Positions 1-12,954 of a DNA stretch of 64,000 nucleotides are shown one piece after another. Origin of the DNA: Spisula solida (Eukaryota > Mollusca > Bivalvia > Venerida > Mactridae); the NCBI GenBank assembly GCA_947247005.1, contig OX365945.1:40726551-40790550 (forward strand), in the 5' to 3' direction. How positions within the stretch are numbered: the stretch's first letter is position 1; each line of letters begins with the position of its first letter. The notes below the pieces were generated by a model that was not told the origin of the DNA, did not search any database, and saw only the letters and a list, made by a program, of their open reading frames with translations. The position numbers and the translations under genes are program-made.

Positions 1-639
1 AATTCAAATGCAAATATTACGGATAACAACAAAGATAGATCAATTGTAGGTACAGACAAATACAGAATGGAAGGATGGAAGGCTAACTTTGGAAGCACCA
101 CGTTTGGTAGTTATCAAGTTACCTGCCCCTTTTAGTTTAATACATGTTCACGTTAATTTCAATCATCAACAAGAACAATCCCAAATATGTTTGTGTGTGT
201 ATTTTTCAAGCCATCATGGTCTATATGCCACATTTATCACATTATTCATCGGCCAGAAGACAAGCAGCACAATAAAGAAAATTTCGGATTATATTCCTTT
301 CTTGTCATTAAATACAGTTTTTAAAAGGTTGCTTTCAAATCTTAACTTTGTCAAAGGTCTACAGGTTTTATTGCATCAATGATAGTTGGTTGGGATATTA
401 CAATCCTCAATGTAAAATACATCGAAACTGGTTGTGTTTTTAATGGTTTAAGGTATATAAACTGGTGTTATTACAGTGTCTCAAGATGCAATACAAAATG
501 AATCAAACATAGAAATAATACCAATACATTGAAACTTCTTGACAATCATCAAAGATTTTAGTCCAAGATTTTATTAGTAGGGATTTTCAATTTTATTGAG
601 TTTTCATTTTTAACAAGTCCCCAACTTATTTGAAGACAG

Positions 640-991
640 CAGTGATTTTTTTCCTTCTTTATTAGAGTCCGGAAAACGGACCTTTCCCAATTGCAAATAG
701 GCTATAATTTTCCCAAATTTGAATGGAGAAATTCCCAATAAACAATTTTAAATTATTTTTTTCAAAATCGGACATAAAATGATAAAGTAATGAACATTTT
801 TGACAAGAGGTCGAGCATAAAAGTTTAAAGAAACCAGTAAACATTCATATGTCATTCACATGTAATCTCTTTTTCTGTTTTATTTGGCCTTTCTGCTTCA
901 TAGAAATTCCCAATTTCAAGTTGTCACGACGTGAAAATTCCCAATCTGAACGGACCCGGACCCTTTCCCAAAGACGCAAAAAAAATCACTG
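640..991. mobile_element. Short inverted-repeat element, hAT-like non-autonomous transposon
   Basis: The element starts CAGTGATTTTTT and ends AAAAAATCACTG, giving a terminal inverted repeat of at least 12 bp around about 350 bp. The interior is rich in TTCCCAAT/ATTGGGAA-type words. CAGTG ends are typical of hAT elements, but I see no clean 8-bp target duplication, so the superfamily is a guess. No transposase is present. A degraded relative lies at about 9454-9900. Confidence 0.6.
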
Positions 992-993
992 AT

Positions 994-1460
994 CTGACAT
1001 GACGCCTTAAATTATTTTCAATGTTTCTGTTACCATAGCAACCACAGTTTTTGTCAAATGGAAGCATTAATTAATAGGTGACATCCAAACATTGATCTCT
1101 ATGCACATAACATAAATTGTCAACCTAGCATTGATAATTTTTCGATTATACAAAGATCCAGTTAAAGGGAAGTAGTGTAAACTATTTCTGTATTCAAAGC
1201 AACCAAATTTTTGTATATGATCTCCTTAAAGACTCCTTTCCATAAACCTAGGTTAGAAACTGTTTGATTTATGGCAGGATCCCACATTTTGAAGTATTTC
1301 CGTATCGACAGCAACCACAAGTTTTGTTCATAAACCTAGCTTGGAAACTGTTCAACTTATGTCAGTATCCAGATTGTTGACGGACAGATTGACTGACAGA
1401 CGAACGAAAGGACAGATGGCAAACCTATAGTCCCGTCCAGTTGAAAAAAAAACTGGTCAG
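994..1460 (+). repeat. Dispersed repeat family C, copy 1
   Basis: The sequence carries GTTACCATAGCAACCACAG, repeated TTGGAAACTGTT.ACTTATG phrases and a closing CCTATAGTCCCGTCCAGTTG. The same order of phrases occurs at 18680-18905 and 25446-25697. Just before the end are short GACAGA/GACGAA runs, a feature shared with families A, E and F. There is no coding capacity. Boundaries are approximate. Confidence 0.65.
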
Positions 1461-2940
1461 AAAATAGATTGAATCAATAACATAATATATTTTATTATAC
1501 ACGGACACTTAACAAAGAAATTGAAACATTTTGTTGCAAAATGTGATCATGATACAGTAAGTCTTTCCTGCTAGCATTCAATACCATCACAATCTGATAT
1601 ACCGGGTACAAAGCCATTCTATCATTTCTTATTCATTGTTACAAAAGATAGAAATTTATAAAAACTTCACAAATTTGATGTTTAAGATGATTAATAAATG
1701 CATTCAATAGGATTAAAAGAAAACTGCTAGTTAAATAAATAGACAAGAAAATTACATTCCTACTTCAAGTCCCAAAGCTTCCACATGTTTTGCTATTAGT
1801 GATATGATATCGATACAAAAGTTAATTCAATATAACAGTAAATGGAAACCAAAAATGGAAATTAATGGACCTTGATTAATTTTCTTATATGACAGCAAGA
1901 CGTTGAAAGAATCATGTGTATATAAGGTTGATTAAGTCATAGCATGCCATACTTTGTACCAACTGAATTCAATACTTTGCTGAATAAACATTCTGTCATT
2001 AAACTTTCATAATGACATTTTGTGCAATTGAAGTACAAATAACTCAAGAGACAATATGTGCTATTCTCTATGTAAAACTTTCATTTTTAAATATAATGCA
2101 TTTCTCAATGCAATCCTAATGGTTAATATAGGAAGTCAAGGAGGATATAATTATATTTTAAATGAATAATAAATATTAAATGTTCATACAGTGACACTTA
2201 TAGAAACTTAACACTTTGTTTGCACATAAAAAATGAATTTAATGTTATTTTCTACTTTATGCATTATTACATAAACATCAAAGAAATCACAGAGCATGAA
2301 ACATTGGATTGGAGGATTTTACCCTTAATTGAGCATAATTGGCACAATGATATTACCAGATTAAAGCCACTGCATTGATAACGACACATGGAATGATTAA
2401 GTGTAATTATATGACTGGAGCCACTGAAAGCCTGGGTACTGTGATGTCACATAATTCTATGATTATCAGCGTTTGTCAGCAGTATTCCAACATCACCGTG
2501 CCACTTCATCATGATAAATCAATCAACGCTGTTATTAATGATTGCATAGACAGCCTGCATGAAGATTTAAATATCCACTTTAATCCTACTTTCTGGCAGC
2601 AAATCAAATGAAGATTCTTACCTTACTTGGTGCTGTAAACAAGTCAGACAGGTTTTCCCAGTAGAACCCGTATCAGAATCTCTTTTACTGACATACTTTA
2701 TTCATCTACAGTTTTCTGCATCATCAGTATTTACATAACTTACCTTAAGTTTCTCTAAATAATCATACAAACAAAATATTACACAATACAGTCAGGTTCT
2801 GATACAACCACACTGTTTGTTCCAAAGCAAAATGTTGTTATAACGAATACAACAGTAAACTGAATTTCACTAGAATTTTGATTGGGAGATTATTGCAAAG
2901 AAACCAATTCATGATTCAAACATAATGTATTATGTAATAC

Positions 2941-3552
2941 TAGTAGTAGAAATACACGTGATAGTAGAAATACATGTGATAGTAGAAATACACGTGATAG
3001 TAGAATTACACGTGATAGTAGAAATACATGTGATAGTAGAAATACACGTGATAGTAGAAATACATGTGATAGTAGAAATACACGTGATAGTAGAAATACA
3101 TGTGATAGTAGAAATACACGTGATAGTAGAAATACATGTGATAGTAGAAATACACTTGATAGTAGAAATACACGTGATAGTAGAAATACACGTGATAGTA
3201 GAAATACATGTGATAGTAGAAATACACGTGATAGTAGAAATACACGTGATAGTAGAAATACATGTGATAGTAGAAATACATGTGATAGTAGAAATACACG
3301 TGATAGTAGAAATACACGTGATAGTAGAAATACACGTGATAGTAGAAATACACGTGATAGTAGAAATACACGTGATAGTAGAAATACATGTGATAGTAGA
3401 AATACACGTGATAGTAGAAATACACGTGATAGTAGAAATACATGTGATAGTAGAAATACACGTGATAGTAGAAATACATGTGATAGTAGAAATACATGTG
3501 ATAGTAGAAATACACGTGATAGTAGAAATACATGTGATAGTAGAAATACATG
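2941..3552. repeat. 18-bp minisatellite with CACGTG/CATGTG core (about 34 units)
   Basis: The unit is ATAGTAGAAATACACGTG. By hand I count 19 units with CACGTG, 13 with CATGTG, one with CACTTG and one broken terminal unit. Because 18 is a multiple of three, long open frames appear on both strands (VEIHVI and CISTIT repeats). They are by-products of the unit length, not genes. CACGTG is the canonical palindromic E-box. The array lies 1.1 kb downstream of an NCX exon in transcript direction. Confidence 0.95.
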
Positions 3553-3779
3553 CCCTCTGGCAGATTATGTCATTCCGCAATATTTCTACTTTGCATATTT
3601 TAGGTGGATGTTGACTCAAAAAGCTGAATTATTTTTATTGAAATAGGAGATATTGACGTGGTTCATCTAATCAATACATCATCTAATCTCATTTCATTGA
3701 TGAATGAATACATATCGCTGAGTGACCAATGATACCCCCATATACCACTGTGACATAGATGTATGACAAACCACATCCA

Positions 3780-4425
3780 TAAGACTGTGGAATGGTGGAC
3801 AACAATTGTACAGTTATTTTGAAATTCAACGATGTACGAAAAAGTTATGGTCCAGACAAGTGGAATTGTGGTAATTTTTTACCTTTGAACTCTAAGAGTG
3901 ACATTGACCATTGAGAATTGATTCGCATGACTCACCATCTGGTAGAAGTGAAGATTTGTGTCACAGTATTTCCAAATCCTACAATAAATTACTAAGTTTT
4001 GCTCTGGACAAACTTAATAACGGCCATTTTTTTACCTTTGAACTCAAAGTGTGACCTTGACCTTTGAGATATTGAAGTAATTGTTTGCATGACACACCAT
4101 ATGATTGTAGTGAAAATTTGTGTCAAATTATTTTCAAATCCCATAATAAATGACTCAGTTACGTTCAGGACAAGCTAAATTATGGCCATTTTTGACCTTT
4201 CAACTCAAAGTATGACCTTGACCTTTGAAATATTGACATAATTGTATAACATGACACAAACTCTCATGATGGTGAACAAATGTGCCAAGTTATTAAAAAA
4301 AATTGTTCAATGTATGGATAAGTTTAATAAAGCCTGGACAAATTTGGGGACAGACCAACAGACCGACAAAGTGACTCCTATATAGCCCCCTTACCAATGG
4401 TAGTGGCGGTATAATTTGGCTCTAC
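3780..4425 (+). repeat. Dispersed repeat family E with about 157-bp internal units
   Basis: The phrase TTTGAACTCAAAGTGTGACC recurs at about 3884, 4041 and 4197, so the internal period is near 157 bp. The copy ends with ACCAACAGACCGACAAAGTG and a TATAGCCCCCTTACC-type tail. A related tail is seen at 29560-29650. No open frame of note is present. Confidence 0.7.
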
Positions 4426-4692
4426 ACTAAGACAGTGGACTTGTGTAAAGCTGATAAATCTGACAGGTGTGAAAATAGTCCCTGGTCAGCATCAGTATAT
4501 TGAGGTATATTTACTGTGTAAACTATTGATTTGTTCCCATTTTTTACTGTGAAAGAGTCGGCATATGAATATAAATGTTATAACAGATACAAATTACGTT
4601 GGATAGAATAAGTCCAAACAAGGAACTTTTTAACAAAACCTGACTGTACATGCATACAATATTAATTATTGTTAAAATACTAAGAAAATCAC

Positions 4693-4832
4693 CTTGAATT
4701 CTTGAGATTCCTTGATGTTCACCCTAGTTTTGACAATTTCACCAAGACGAGGTTTACCAAGCTCTTGTAGTTGTTCATCCTCAGTACTGTTGATAATGGC
4801 ACCAGAGTCTGCATCAGGTGACTTGCCTCTAC
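4693..4832 (-). CDS. NCX: Na+/Ca2+ exchanger (SLC8/NCX) exon, end of CBD2 and following linker
   Basis: This 140-bp exon has an acceptor ending TTTCCACCAG and a donor AAG|GTGATT. Its first two bases complete a split codon, followed by exactly 46 codons. It reads RGKSPDADSGAII, then NSTEDEQLQELGKPRLGEIV, then KTRVNIKESQEFK. The pattern E-x4-LGKPRLGE...V.I.ES.EFK matches the NCX segment that in mammals reads RIAEMGRPILGE...VIIEESYEFK, at the end of the second Ca2+-binding Calx-beta domain and the linker to the second membrane half. NCX is a plasma-membrane antiporter that exports Ca2+ in exchange for Na+. The short acidic stretch EDEQ lies where CBD2 contributes a Ca2+ ligand in vertebrates. 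The exon ends in phase 0. The paralogue cannot be decided from this exon alone. Confidence 0.92.
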
Positions 4833-5426
4833 CTGGTGGAAACATACACAGAGAAATAGAGCAACTTTCTATGGTTTATACTTGGAAACAACAACCTTAC
4901 ACCAACACATATCACCTAATTGGTACAGAGATCTACAAAATACATAAACACATCCAATCCTCACATTCCCAGCTTTCAAAGTCTCAAACTGGATTTTGGA
5001 CTGTAGACTAAACAAGGAATTCTCGAAAACCAAAACATCATGAAATATGACTGATTTAAACAAACCAGCTTAGCTACCTGTAAATAAAGCAATGGTAATA
5101 AATCAACAAGTAGTCCTCACATCACAGTGTTCAGTGCTGCAAACAATGGGCAAAAGCTTGGTACTTTATTTAACAGCAGTAAAGAAACAGGATTTGAAAG
5201 AAAAGGTTTGGACAAGGAAATATAACATTGTAACTGATACATAGAAGACACAACATCACTATACAAGTCTCAACAGAGTAACACAAAGAATTAGTATACA
5301 TTAGGTAACAGACAGAAATCATAGTATCAGCAGTATCATGTAATAGTAGGATAATGTCATCACACAACACTAATACATGTATAGCCACATACATTTATAC
5401 TTCCAATTATATTGCAACATGTATAA

Positions 5427-5459
5427 ACATACATACATACATACATACATACATACATA
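5427..5459. repeat. Microsatellite (ACAT)n
   Basis: About eight uninterrupted ACAT units in an AT-rich context. The overlapping minus-strand open frame (YVCMYVCM...) is a direct product of this repeat and not a gene. Confidence 0.95.
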
Positions 5460-8400
5460 AATTGGTATAGTTTTTTTAATAGTCAAATTCAAATAAATAT
5501 GTATAATAACATTTAAGTAAAGTATCATGATTGGTGTTTGACATATACAAGAACAACAGTGTAACATGTATATATTGTTGTATATATGCATATCATGTTT
5601 ACATTAATTATTTGATTTGTTCTTTCTTTAGGTTTAATTATACAGGATTCCAGTATTTAATCTAATATCTGAACAAACCAGAATTACAACTAGCTCCACA
5701 TAAATTATAGACCATGTCAACAGCCAGGTCAATACTCAAATTCCAACATACCATACTCCCCCCAAAAATGTGCCCATCTCTAATAAACCACCCATACCTA
5801 TTTGTAAATAATCAACTTACCTGCAGTTCCAAAAATAAACAATCAACAAACACTACAAGATTATAACATGGTAAATATTTCAAATGGCAGCATACACCAA
5901 AGATCAATACAAAGGTTGGGTTATTCACACATATAATAAATCATTGAGTAATTAATATTGAAGACCCAATCTGTGCATTTCTCCTGTGTGGAGATTTCTG
6001 CCATATTGCAGACTGACGTAAGTGTAATAATTAGCTACAGGTGCAGAAGTCCGGAACAATTGTAATATCAAGCATAATCATGTTTTGTAAAAATGTTATT
6101 GAAATTTTGGAAATATTGAAATAAAGCTAAGGGAACCAAACAAATATTCTGCATTCATGACCTTTCTGTTTGAAGATACACAGTCAGCTCAATTACTTGA
6201 TTCTCATTCTGACATCGATAGCGACATCGACAGCCGCACAATTGTTTTTATTGTGTTTTGAAATTAATAACATCTCATTACAACTAACAATTGACTTGTA
6301 CATTCCTAAAATTTGAATATCTGATAAGGCGGTACTAGATTGAGTTGTGGTTCCAAATAATTATCCCCCCTTGCAAGATATATTGCCTTGGCACCAATTT
6401 ATCATTGAATTTCAAAGTATAAGTTTGAAGACAGCATTATAATAGAGATTGTGACTGACAGCTTGATATCTCTACCTGAATGGAATTATCCCCATGTGAT
6501 ATCACAATATCTCAATTATACTTCATTGTGTAGAACTATACTTGACATGAAGAAAGTTCTTATTGCCTATAAAACTCTTCAAACACATCATTACTTTGAA
6601 AGGTATAACTCTAAGCTGAGTATCTTTGTTATATAACAAATACATTGATATCTTTTATATTGCAAAAGAACATCACAAAATGTGGAAAACATTACTGATA
6701 AGTATGCCACCCACACTTCAATTTGGAAGCCACAAACTATCCATCAATTTAAGAAACCTAAAATATCAAATAGGAAAAGCATACCTTACATATGTTCAGG
6801 TCATGTGAACTAAAGTTCACTCATTTTCGGAAAACTGCACTCTATTTTCCGTATATAGACGGATGACATCATATAAACTGAACTGCGACCAAATTGTACA
6901 TGTAACATTATTTAGTTCTCTACGTGTATAATCATGCATATTTTGTGCGAAGATTTTAATTAATTCATAGTAGTGTGACCAAATACTATTTTCAAGGATG
7001 GAAGCTTTTGATACCAGATTGTAAAATTCTATGTACATTGCATCGTTGCGACCGTCAGAAAGGCGGGACAATTTACCTATTGTTAATCAATCAGCTACGG
7101 GGTTATTACAAGGGTGAACTGACATTAATATGATCTTTTTGAATTTATAATAATAATTGATGCGGGATTTCCCTTTAAAAAAACAGCTATTGAATAGAAA
7201 TCTAGTTGACTACACCAAATGTTTTTCCATCGCTTGAACAAGGCATTCGTAGACAATATCACATGAATCCTTTAAAGAAGGGTTCTGTGTCCCTGATCGT
7301 GATCACAAATAATATACTGTAGATGTTATTACCATGTTTAGCTTAAACAGGACAAATTGATATACTTTCAAATCCATTATTGTTACAATATATATTTTAT
7401 CAATTATTCCACCAACAACTTTTAAACAGATGTCTATAGCATTAAGTATATTAAATGAGCGATGTGAGTCACCCAGCAATGTGTCAATATGTTTCTATTA
7501 ATTGTGTCAAAGCGTGCTAATAAATACATGTAGATTAGCCAAATTCCAATATGCATAAAGGTAGGCTACGATATCTCTGATGTCCGTCACCACACAGTTT
7601 CTTTTGATCGCCCGTCAAAAGTCAGCAACGTCTCATAATTAGTCGGCAATTCTGTGATGTACCGATTGTCGGAGACATCTGAAGTTACAATGTGATACAA
7701 CTGTCTTCGATCAAAATAACAGTAAGCGCAAGGTGTTCTATAGTTGCGTTGTTTTTACAACCAATGTATCTCACTATTTGTTGCCATATATGTTTGTAGT
7801 AATTATTTATTTCACAACCATCTTGTTCTATCACGATCACGTGTTTTATTAATACTTATTGTTCACCATTTTCCATGGAGCTCGTACATTACACACGTTG
7901 TTATGGTCGGATGTATAAGTAACATCGTTGCTATGGATCGTACCAATGGATCTCTGATTCTGTCACCAATTTTGAAGGGCACTAAATCTAAAAGAGCAGG
8001 TGTGTTAAACAGGACACTAATCAGGTATCTTCTAGTTGCACAATTAATACACAATATAACAATATTTCAAAAAAGTGATGAAGCTGAATTTATTTACTTG
8101 AATCAAGCATATAAAGCTATAAACTATTGACATTTTTCCAACAGAGTTATTCATACAATATTGAAGTCCTAAGGAAACATGCGCTTAGCAGAGTTAATTC
8201 ACAAATCAAAGCAATAAACATTATTTCAAATTAATATCAGCCAATAAAAATTAGAAGCAATAATTATGGAGAGCAATAAAATGCTTTTGAGATTCAAGTA
8301 GCATTACAGGTTAGTAAATATTTATACAGAATCTGAATGCCATAAATAAAGGTTATTGATCAGTGTTCTAAGACCTAAAATTCCTAATATAGCTGAGACT

Positions 8401-9453
8401 GCTTCACATTTATTTAAAGCATCACTGCTGGTTATTGAAATGTACACTTTATCTCAGCATCCTGATAAAAAACATCCAGTGGAAAACAATTAACTTAAAT
8501 GAAAGTTATTGTTTTAAAATAGAATTTTCAATCACCATTATAAATATACTCTTGCCACACTCTATAGGGAACAACTGCATAATGTTCTTGAATCTTTGGC
8601 TCTTACTGTTTGTTTAAATGTTCAAGTGGATACCTTTGATAGTCGTTGAGAAAATGACTCTGATAATGAACGTAACTAACGCACACGCAGGTGATCCCAT
8701 CATGACAATAAAAAAGACAAGCTAAAAATGACTGGTATAGGAAGAAAAAAGTATGCTGACCAAAATATGACTGGTTTAACATGTAACCCATTGGAGAAAA
8801 TGTTACATAAGTGCTTCTTTACGTACTCAGTGTATTAAGAAAATAACTACATATTAGTTGCTCAGAAAATCCTGGAATTGATGGATGGTTAAAAACGGAC
8901 ATTGATAATAAAAAATATGTCTTTTCATCATTTTTCTGTAACTCAAGCAATCAGTGTATTGATGTTGACTCACAGCAAATCTCAAGAAAAGTCAATCTCT
9001 GCAAATATTTCCTGCTGTACAGTAAGTATTTAAAACATCCTGCTATACAGTAAGTATTTAATCATTTAAGAATATGCATTTAGTTTGAAGTGATGTACAG
9101 AAGTATCATGTTTCCATTTACTTATTAACCATCCTCTTCAAGCCATTTATTTTAGCAATGGCTATGGCTGTCTTGAGATCAAGTGCTGAGCAATGAATCA
9201 CAATCCAATTTAGCTAAGTACAAAATAAAAGGTTTTAAGTTATTATGTCAATGCAAAATGACTACTATAATCAATAAGTAAGGCGTCTTTATTACCCACG
9301 AAATGCAATGGATATAACTTAGCCTATGATGGACCACAATGAATGTAAATCTATTGAATTATGATTCTGTCAGATGCCTGTTTAGTTGATTCACAATCTT
9401 CTATATGAAGCTGTGCTGCATATTTCTGTGGTACCCATATTTCATAGTATGCA

Positions 9454-9900
9454 GTGATTTTTCTTCTTCTTTGTTTTCTACCGGTAAACAGTACCTTCCC
9501 ATTCTATGTTAATTAATAGTCATAAAATGCTTTCATGTTTCTTGAAATTCTTCTCCATCTGAGGCAGATTGTAAATTATGGAACCATTGACAATTACTTG
9601 TTTTTTTCACACCTCTGTGGGACTTATTTGCAACTTTGTTTTATGACCTTTATGGTGGGGTAAAGTCAAGTAAATTAGGCTCAATGATAAAAACTTTGGG
9701 CAAGCCAAAATAAATGGTGATGAACATTATGAAATAAGTCAGTGTATAGGGTTTAGACTAAGTTGAAATAAATGTGTTAATATTTTACAGTGAGATTAAC
9801 CTCCCTTTCAAGAATTCCCATTTTGTCAAAACACAGCAAATTTTCCCAATTTATCTGGTACCTTTCCCAATCAGGCCAAAAATTCGCCCAGTAGGGATAT
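9454..9900. mobile_element. Degraded relative of the CAGTGATTTTT element
   Basis: It begins GCAGTGATTTTTCTTC and carries the same TTCCCAAT-type words near its far end (about 9835-9900) as the 640-991 copy. The right inverted repeat is not recognisable. It is probably an older copy with internal decay. Boundaries are approximate. Confidence 0.4.
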
Positions 9901-10802
9901 AAACAGTAGTGTGCGCCACCCACATGACATATACCTGTAAATAAGTGCACTATCACTTATCTTTCATAATTTCACCAAAAATGTCCGAAAAAAGTGATTT
10001 GGCTTTAATCAAATATTCCATCAAAAAGCATTTTTCTTTTTCCGAGCAGGCTACTTGCTAAGCCTCCAGTAACAACTGAATACATAACAGCTTATGTTAC
10101 ATCGTCTGCTACAGTTTGCGACATCTATCAGACCATTTTTGACTGGATTTCTAACAAGTGCCTGTCTTGTAGGTGTTGCACAGTACTGTTTACATCGGAT
10201 ACCATAGAATTATGGGTATTCCCTCTATAAGTAAAGACAGGAGTAGGTTTTTTCCTGACTATATTTTGTATTTGTTTTTGCCCAATATAAACATTAAGTT
10301 GGAATAAACTAATAAACTAAGATGCCATTTATCATTCAGTGACAAGCTGTAACCAGTATGGACACTTTAAACATTTTATTTAAGTTGAGAATTATGTGGC
10401 ACTGAAACACTGGAGATATTGTTGTAGGAGTATGGTATGATTGCATACTGAATTCTGTCTGCCTCATGCTCATAGATCCTCATTATTTGTAACTTATGAT
10501 CCTATTACATCTCAATCAATACGCAACATTTAATGGTTCTTATTTGTTATATATGTAATACAGAACCACAGAACATCAACCAACACTACAGAAACAATGA
10601 CAACATTAATCCATGACTAGAATATTTTATATATGACATGATAAATGTTCCATAGTTAATGCATGGTTAACAGAATCAGACAAGAAACAGACATTACACA
10701 AGGTCGTTCACTCACATCAGTCTATTCAGCTAGCCCCACAGGCTTTCTGTAGGAAACTTAAAAATTGTCAGTAAGAAAATGAAGCATGAAAAAACGATGG
10801 AA

Positions 10803-10830
10803 ACACACACACACACACGCACACACACAC
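10803..10830. repeat. Microsatellite (AC)n
   Basis: An AC dinucleotide run of about 28 bp with one G interruption. It lies in intron with no gene nearby. Confidence 0.95.
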
Positions 10831-12182
10831 TGAAAATACGAAAGTCATCCACCATTGTTAAAATGGATACAAGGACAAAATCATGCACTGGATGTGGAAA
10901 AATGTAATCGCAAATTCAGCATCATAATGTATTTTATATGGGTGACTTGTATGCATAATACGTTGATATATTTAAGTGTGTCAGTTGTGATCCCTGTAAA
11001 TGTATGTGTTGGTGAAATAGAAGATTCAATCCATCTGGAACAGGCATTGCAATTGATGCCATCAGGAGGGTCACACAACACAAGCAATAATAAACACTAC
11101 ACCCTTAAAACACAGAGAGCAAGGGAAATATACAATAAACTTATTTGCAATATTTTGTAAAAAAGCAGATAAACCATGAAATATAGGGATAGAAATATTC
11201 ACAGTAGGGTCCATCCATATATCATGCAGGGATATGTCATTAACTCTGACATTTTCTACGTCTGGGTTCTTTCACTACTGTCTGATTTTCTATTTTCAAA
11301 AAGGATAGTTCAGAGAAAGTAAGGTAAAATCTGACTGAATTGGTACTCAATGCTGTCACAAGAAGTTCCTAGGGAAATATACATATACAATAAAAGAGGG
11401 GTCACAGTTGACATGTCTTAAAGATAATAGAGGAACAATGTGAATGCAAAACAAAAGTAAATTCTGTATTGTCTTGTTCAAACATTAAATTTGTTGAACA
11501 ACAATACTTCGGGTGTAGCTGAGCAAACAGCATACTTGCTCGTATATAAAGTCATTGTTACTTCAATTTCATATGATATTGTGTTAGCAAACAGGACAGC
11601 AAGCTCATAGAGATGTGTGGTGCTGTCATCAAGCGACTCATTAATGTTGACTGCTTATAGACATTATCATCATGATAATCATACACAATATATATTGTTC
11701 AACGTTACATCAAGTCAACTTCTGCAAAAAGGTTTCTCTAAGACTTCCTGTTTAATAGAATACCCGCTGAAACCAATCAGTCACATTTTACGCACATAGA
11801 TAGTTTTATAAGCCAACCAATAGCAACAGAGAACAGCCAATGTGCAAAAACATTGTGCTAAGTATTTTCGCAGCCATTTGTATACTTATCTGCAGTTTTC
11901 CTACGAAGATGCAAATATTCAGTTTCTTCACCATCTGTTCGAAAAATGGAACAAAAATTACAAAAGAACAGAATAACAAAATGTAAAAAAATTAAAATAC
12001 ACATGAAAACAAACATGGAGATGAAGACAAAGAAATTCACAATTGTACAAAGAAAAATATAACTCTGGGCAGCTCTTAAGTCTTTGGATCTGTAAACAAC
12101 ACAGAAGCATGGCATTTAAATCAATGACATGATAACACCAACTCATCTTGTTAGCTGCTTTCTGGCAGGCTAGTTAGTATAA

Positions 12183-12588
12183 ACAAGAGGACCCAAAGGG
12201 CCCTAGGTCGCTCACCTGTCCTAGTAGTTCATGCAGGCCCCACAATGGTAATCAAGTAAATGCAGCCTCTATTATGTACAAAGTGCAAGAGACCTAGTAA
12301 TTTACATCACCTATACCAATATTGAAGTTGAAGCCAAGTTTAGTCTATGATTTGACCTCATGACCTAGTTTTTGACCCCAGATGATCAAATATCGAACTT
12401 TTAGATGATCATTGTGACCGAATTACATAAAGATTAGGTCAAAATTGTGACCTCTAGTGACAACGCAAGGTTTTTCTATGATTTGAGCTTGTGACCTAGT
12501 TTTTGACCCCGGACGATTGTGGATGGACGACAGACGAAGAGTGATCACAAAAGCTCACTCGGTCACTTTGTGACAGGTGAGCTAAAAA
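12183..12588 (+). repeat. Family A dispersed repeat, copy 1
   Basis: It opens with AACAAGAGG...CCCTAGGTCGCTCACCTGTC and closes with GTGATCACAAAAGCTCAC...GACAGGTGAGCTAAAAA. The interior holds the family phrases GTGACCTCTAGTGACAAC and GACCTAGTTTTTGACCCC. The two ends share a short inverted word (GCTCACCTGTC / GACAGGTGAGC). No transposase is present. It is likely a non-autonomous mobile repeat, though its class is not established here. Confidence 0.85.
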
Positions 12589-12954
12589 TGAGTGATACAG
12601 ATTATTGCGTAATACTGACACACAAATTCAACATAAACTGAAGAGAAATTAGTATTTTTTAACAAAAAATAAACATTTCTCCATGAAATGAAACATTGCA
12701 TGAGATCTAATATGTTAATGATTGTTTAGACACATTTTGAGAGAGAGCTACCTGGAAGACATTCCAACATACATTGCTGAATAAAGCATTGCAACTATGT
12801 ACATAACATAAAGCAACATTAACCCTCATCTTTCAAGTATGACTTTCATAGTTTTTCCTCTCTTTTTCCTCTTAAGTAAAGTCTTCTGTACGACATACTG
12901 TACGAAGTACTCTGTAAGTAGGTTAATCTGTAAAACACAGTAATGATAGCTGCA

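Larger units (their letters stand above)
1..4692 (-). other. NCX intron (partial; 3' exons lie off the left edge)
   Basis: This is the intron that follows the 4693-4832 exon in the minus-strand transcript. Its 5' end is the donor GTGATTTT just below 4693. The next NCX segment should be the conserved region leading into the second membrane domain. I looked for it here and found nothing convincing, so the downstream exons are probably off the window. The interval holds a hAT-like element (640-991), a family C repeat (994-1460), an 18-bp minisatellite (2941-3552) and a family E repeat (3780-4425). The rest (1-640, 1460-2940) is AT-rich sequence with no recognisable gene. Confidence 0.75.

Noticed and set aside
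2612..2760. Two possible 11-nt minus-strand exons with good GTAAG donors below the 4693 exon
   Set aside because: An 11-nt exon would break the phase, neither encodes expected NCX residues, and the adjacent sequence looks like transposon remnant.
2941..3552. CRISPR-like array
   Set aside because: Units are contiguous with no unique spacers, and the genome is eukaryotic.
2925..3614. 229-codon frames on both strands (VEIHVI and CISTIT repeats)
   Set aside because: They are produced by an 18-bp minisatellite whose length is a multiple of three. All frames without a stop in the unit stay open.
5040..5090. Strong acceptor TTGCTTTATTTACAG followed by GTAGC
   Set aside because: In phase 1 it reads S then stop, with no donor nearby that gives an NCX-like exon.
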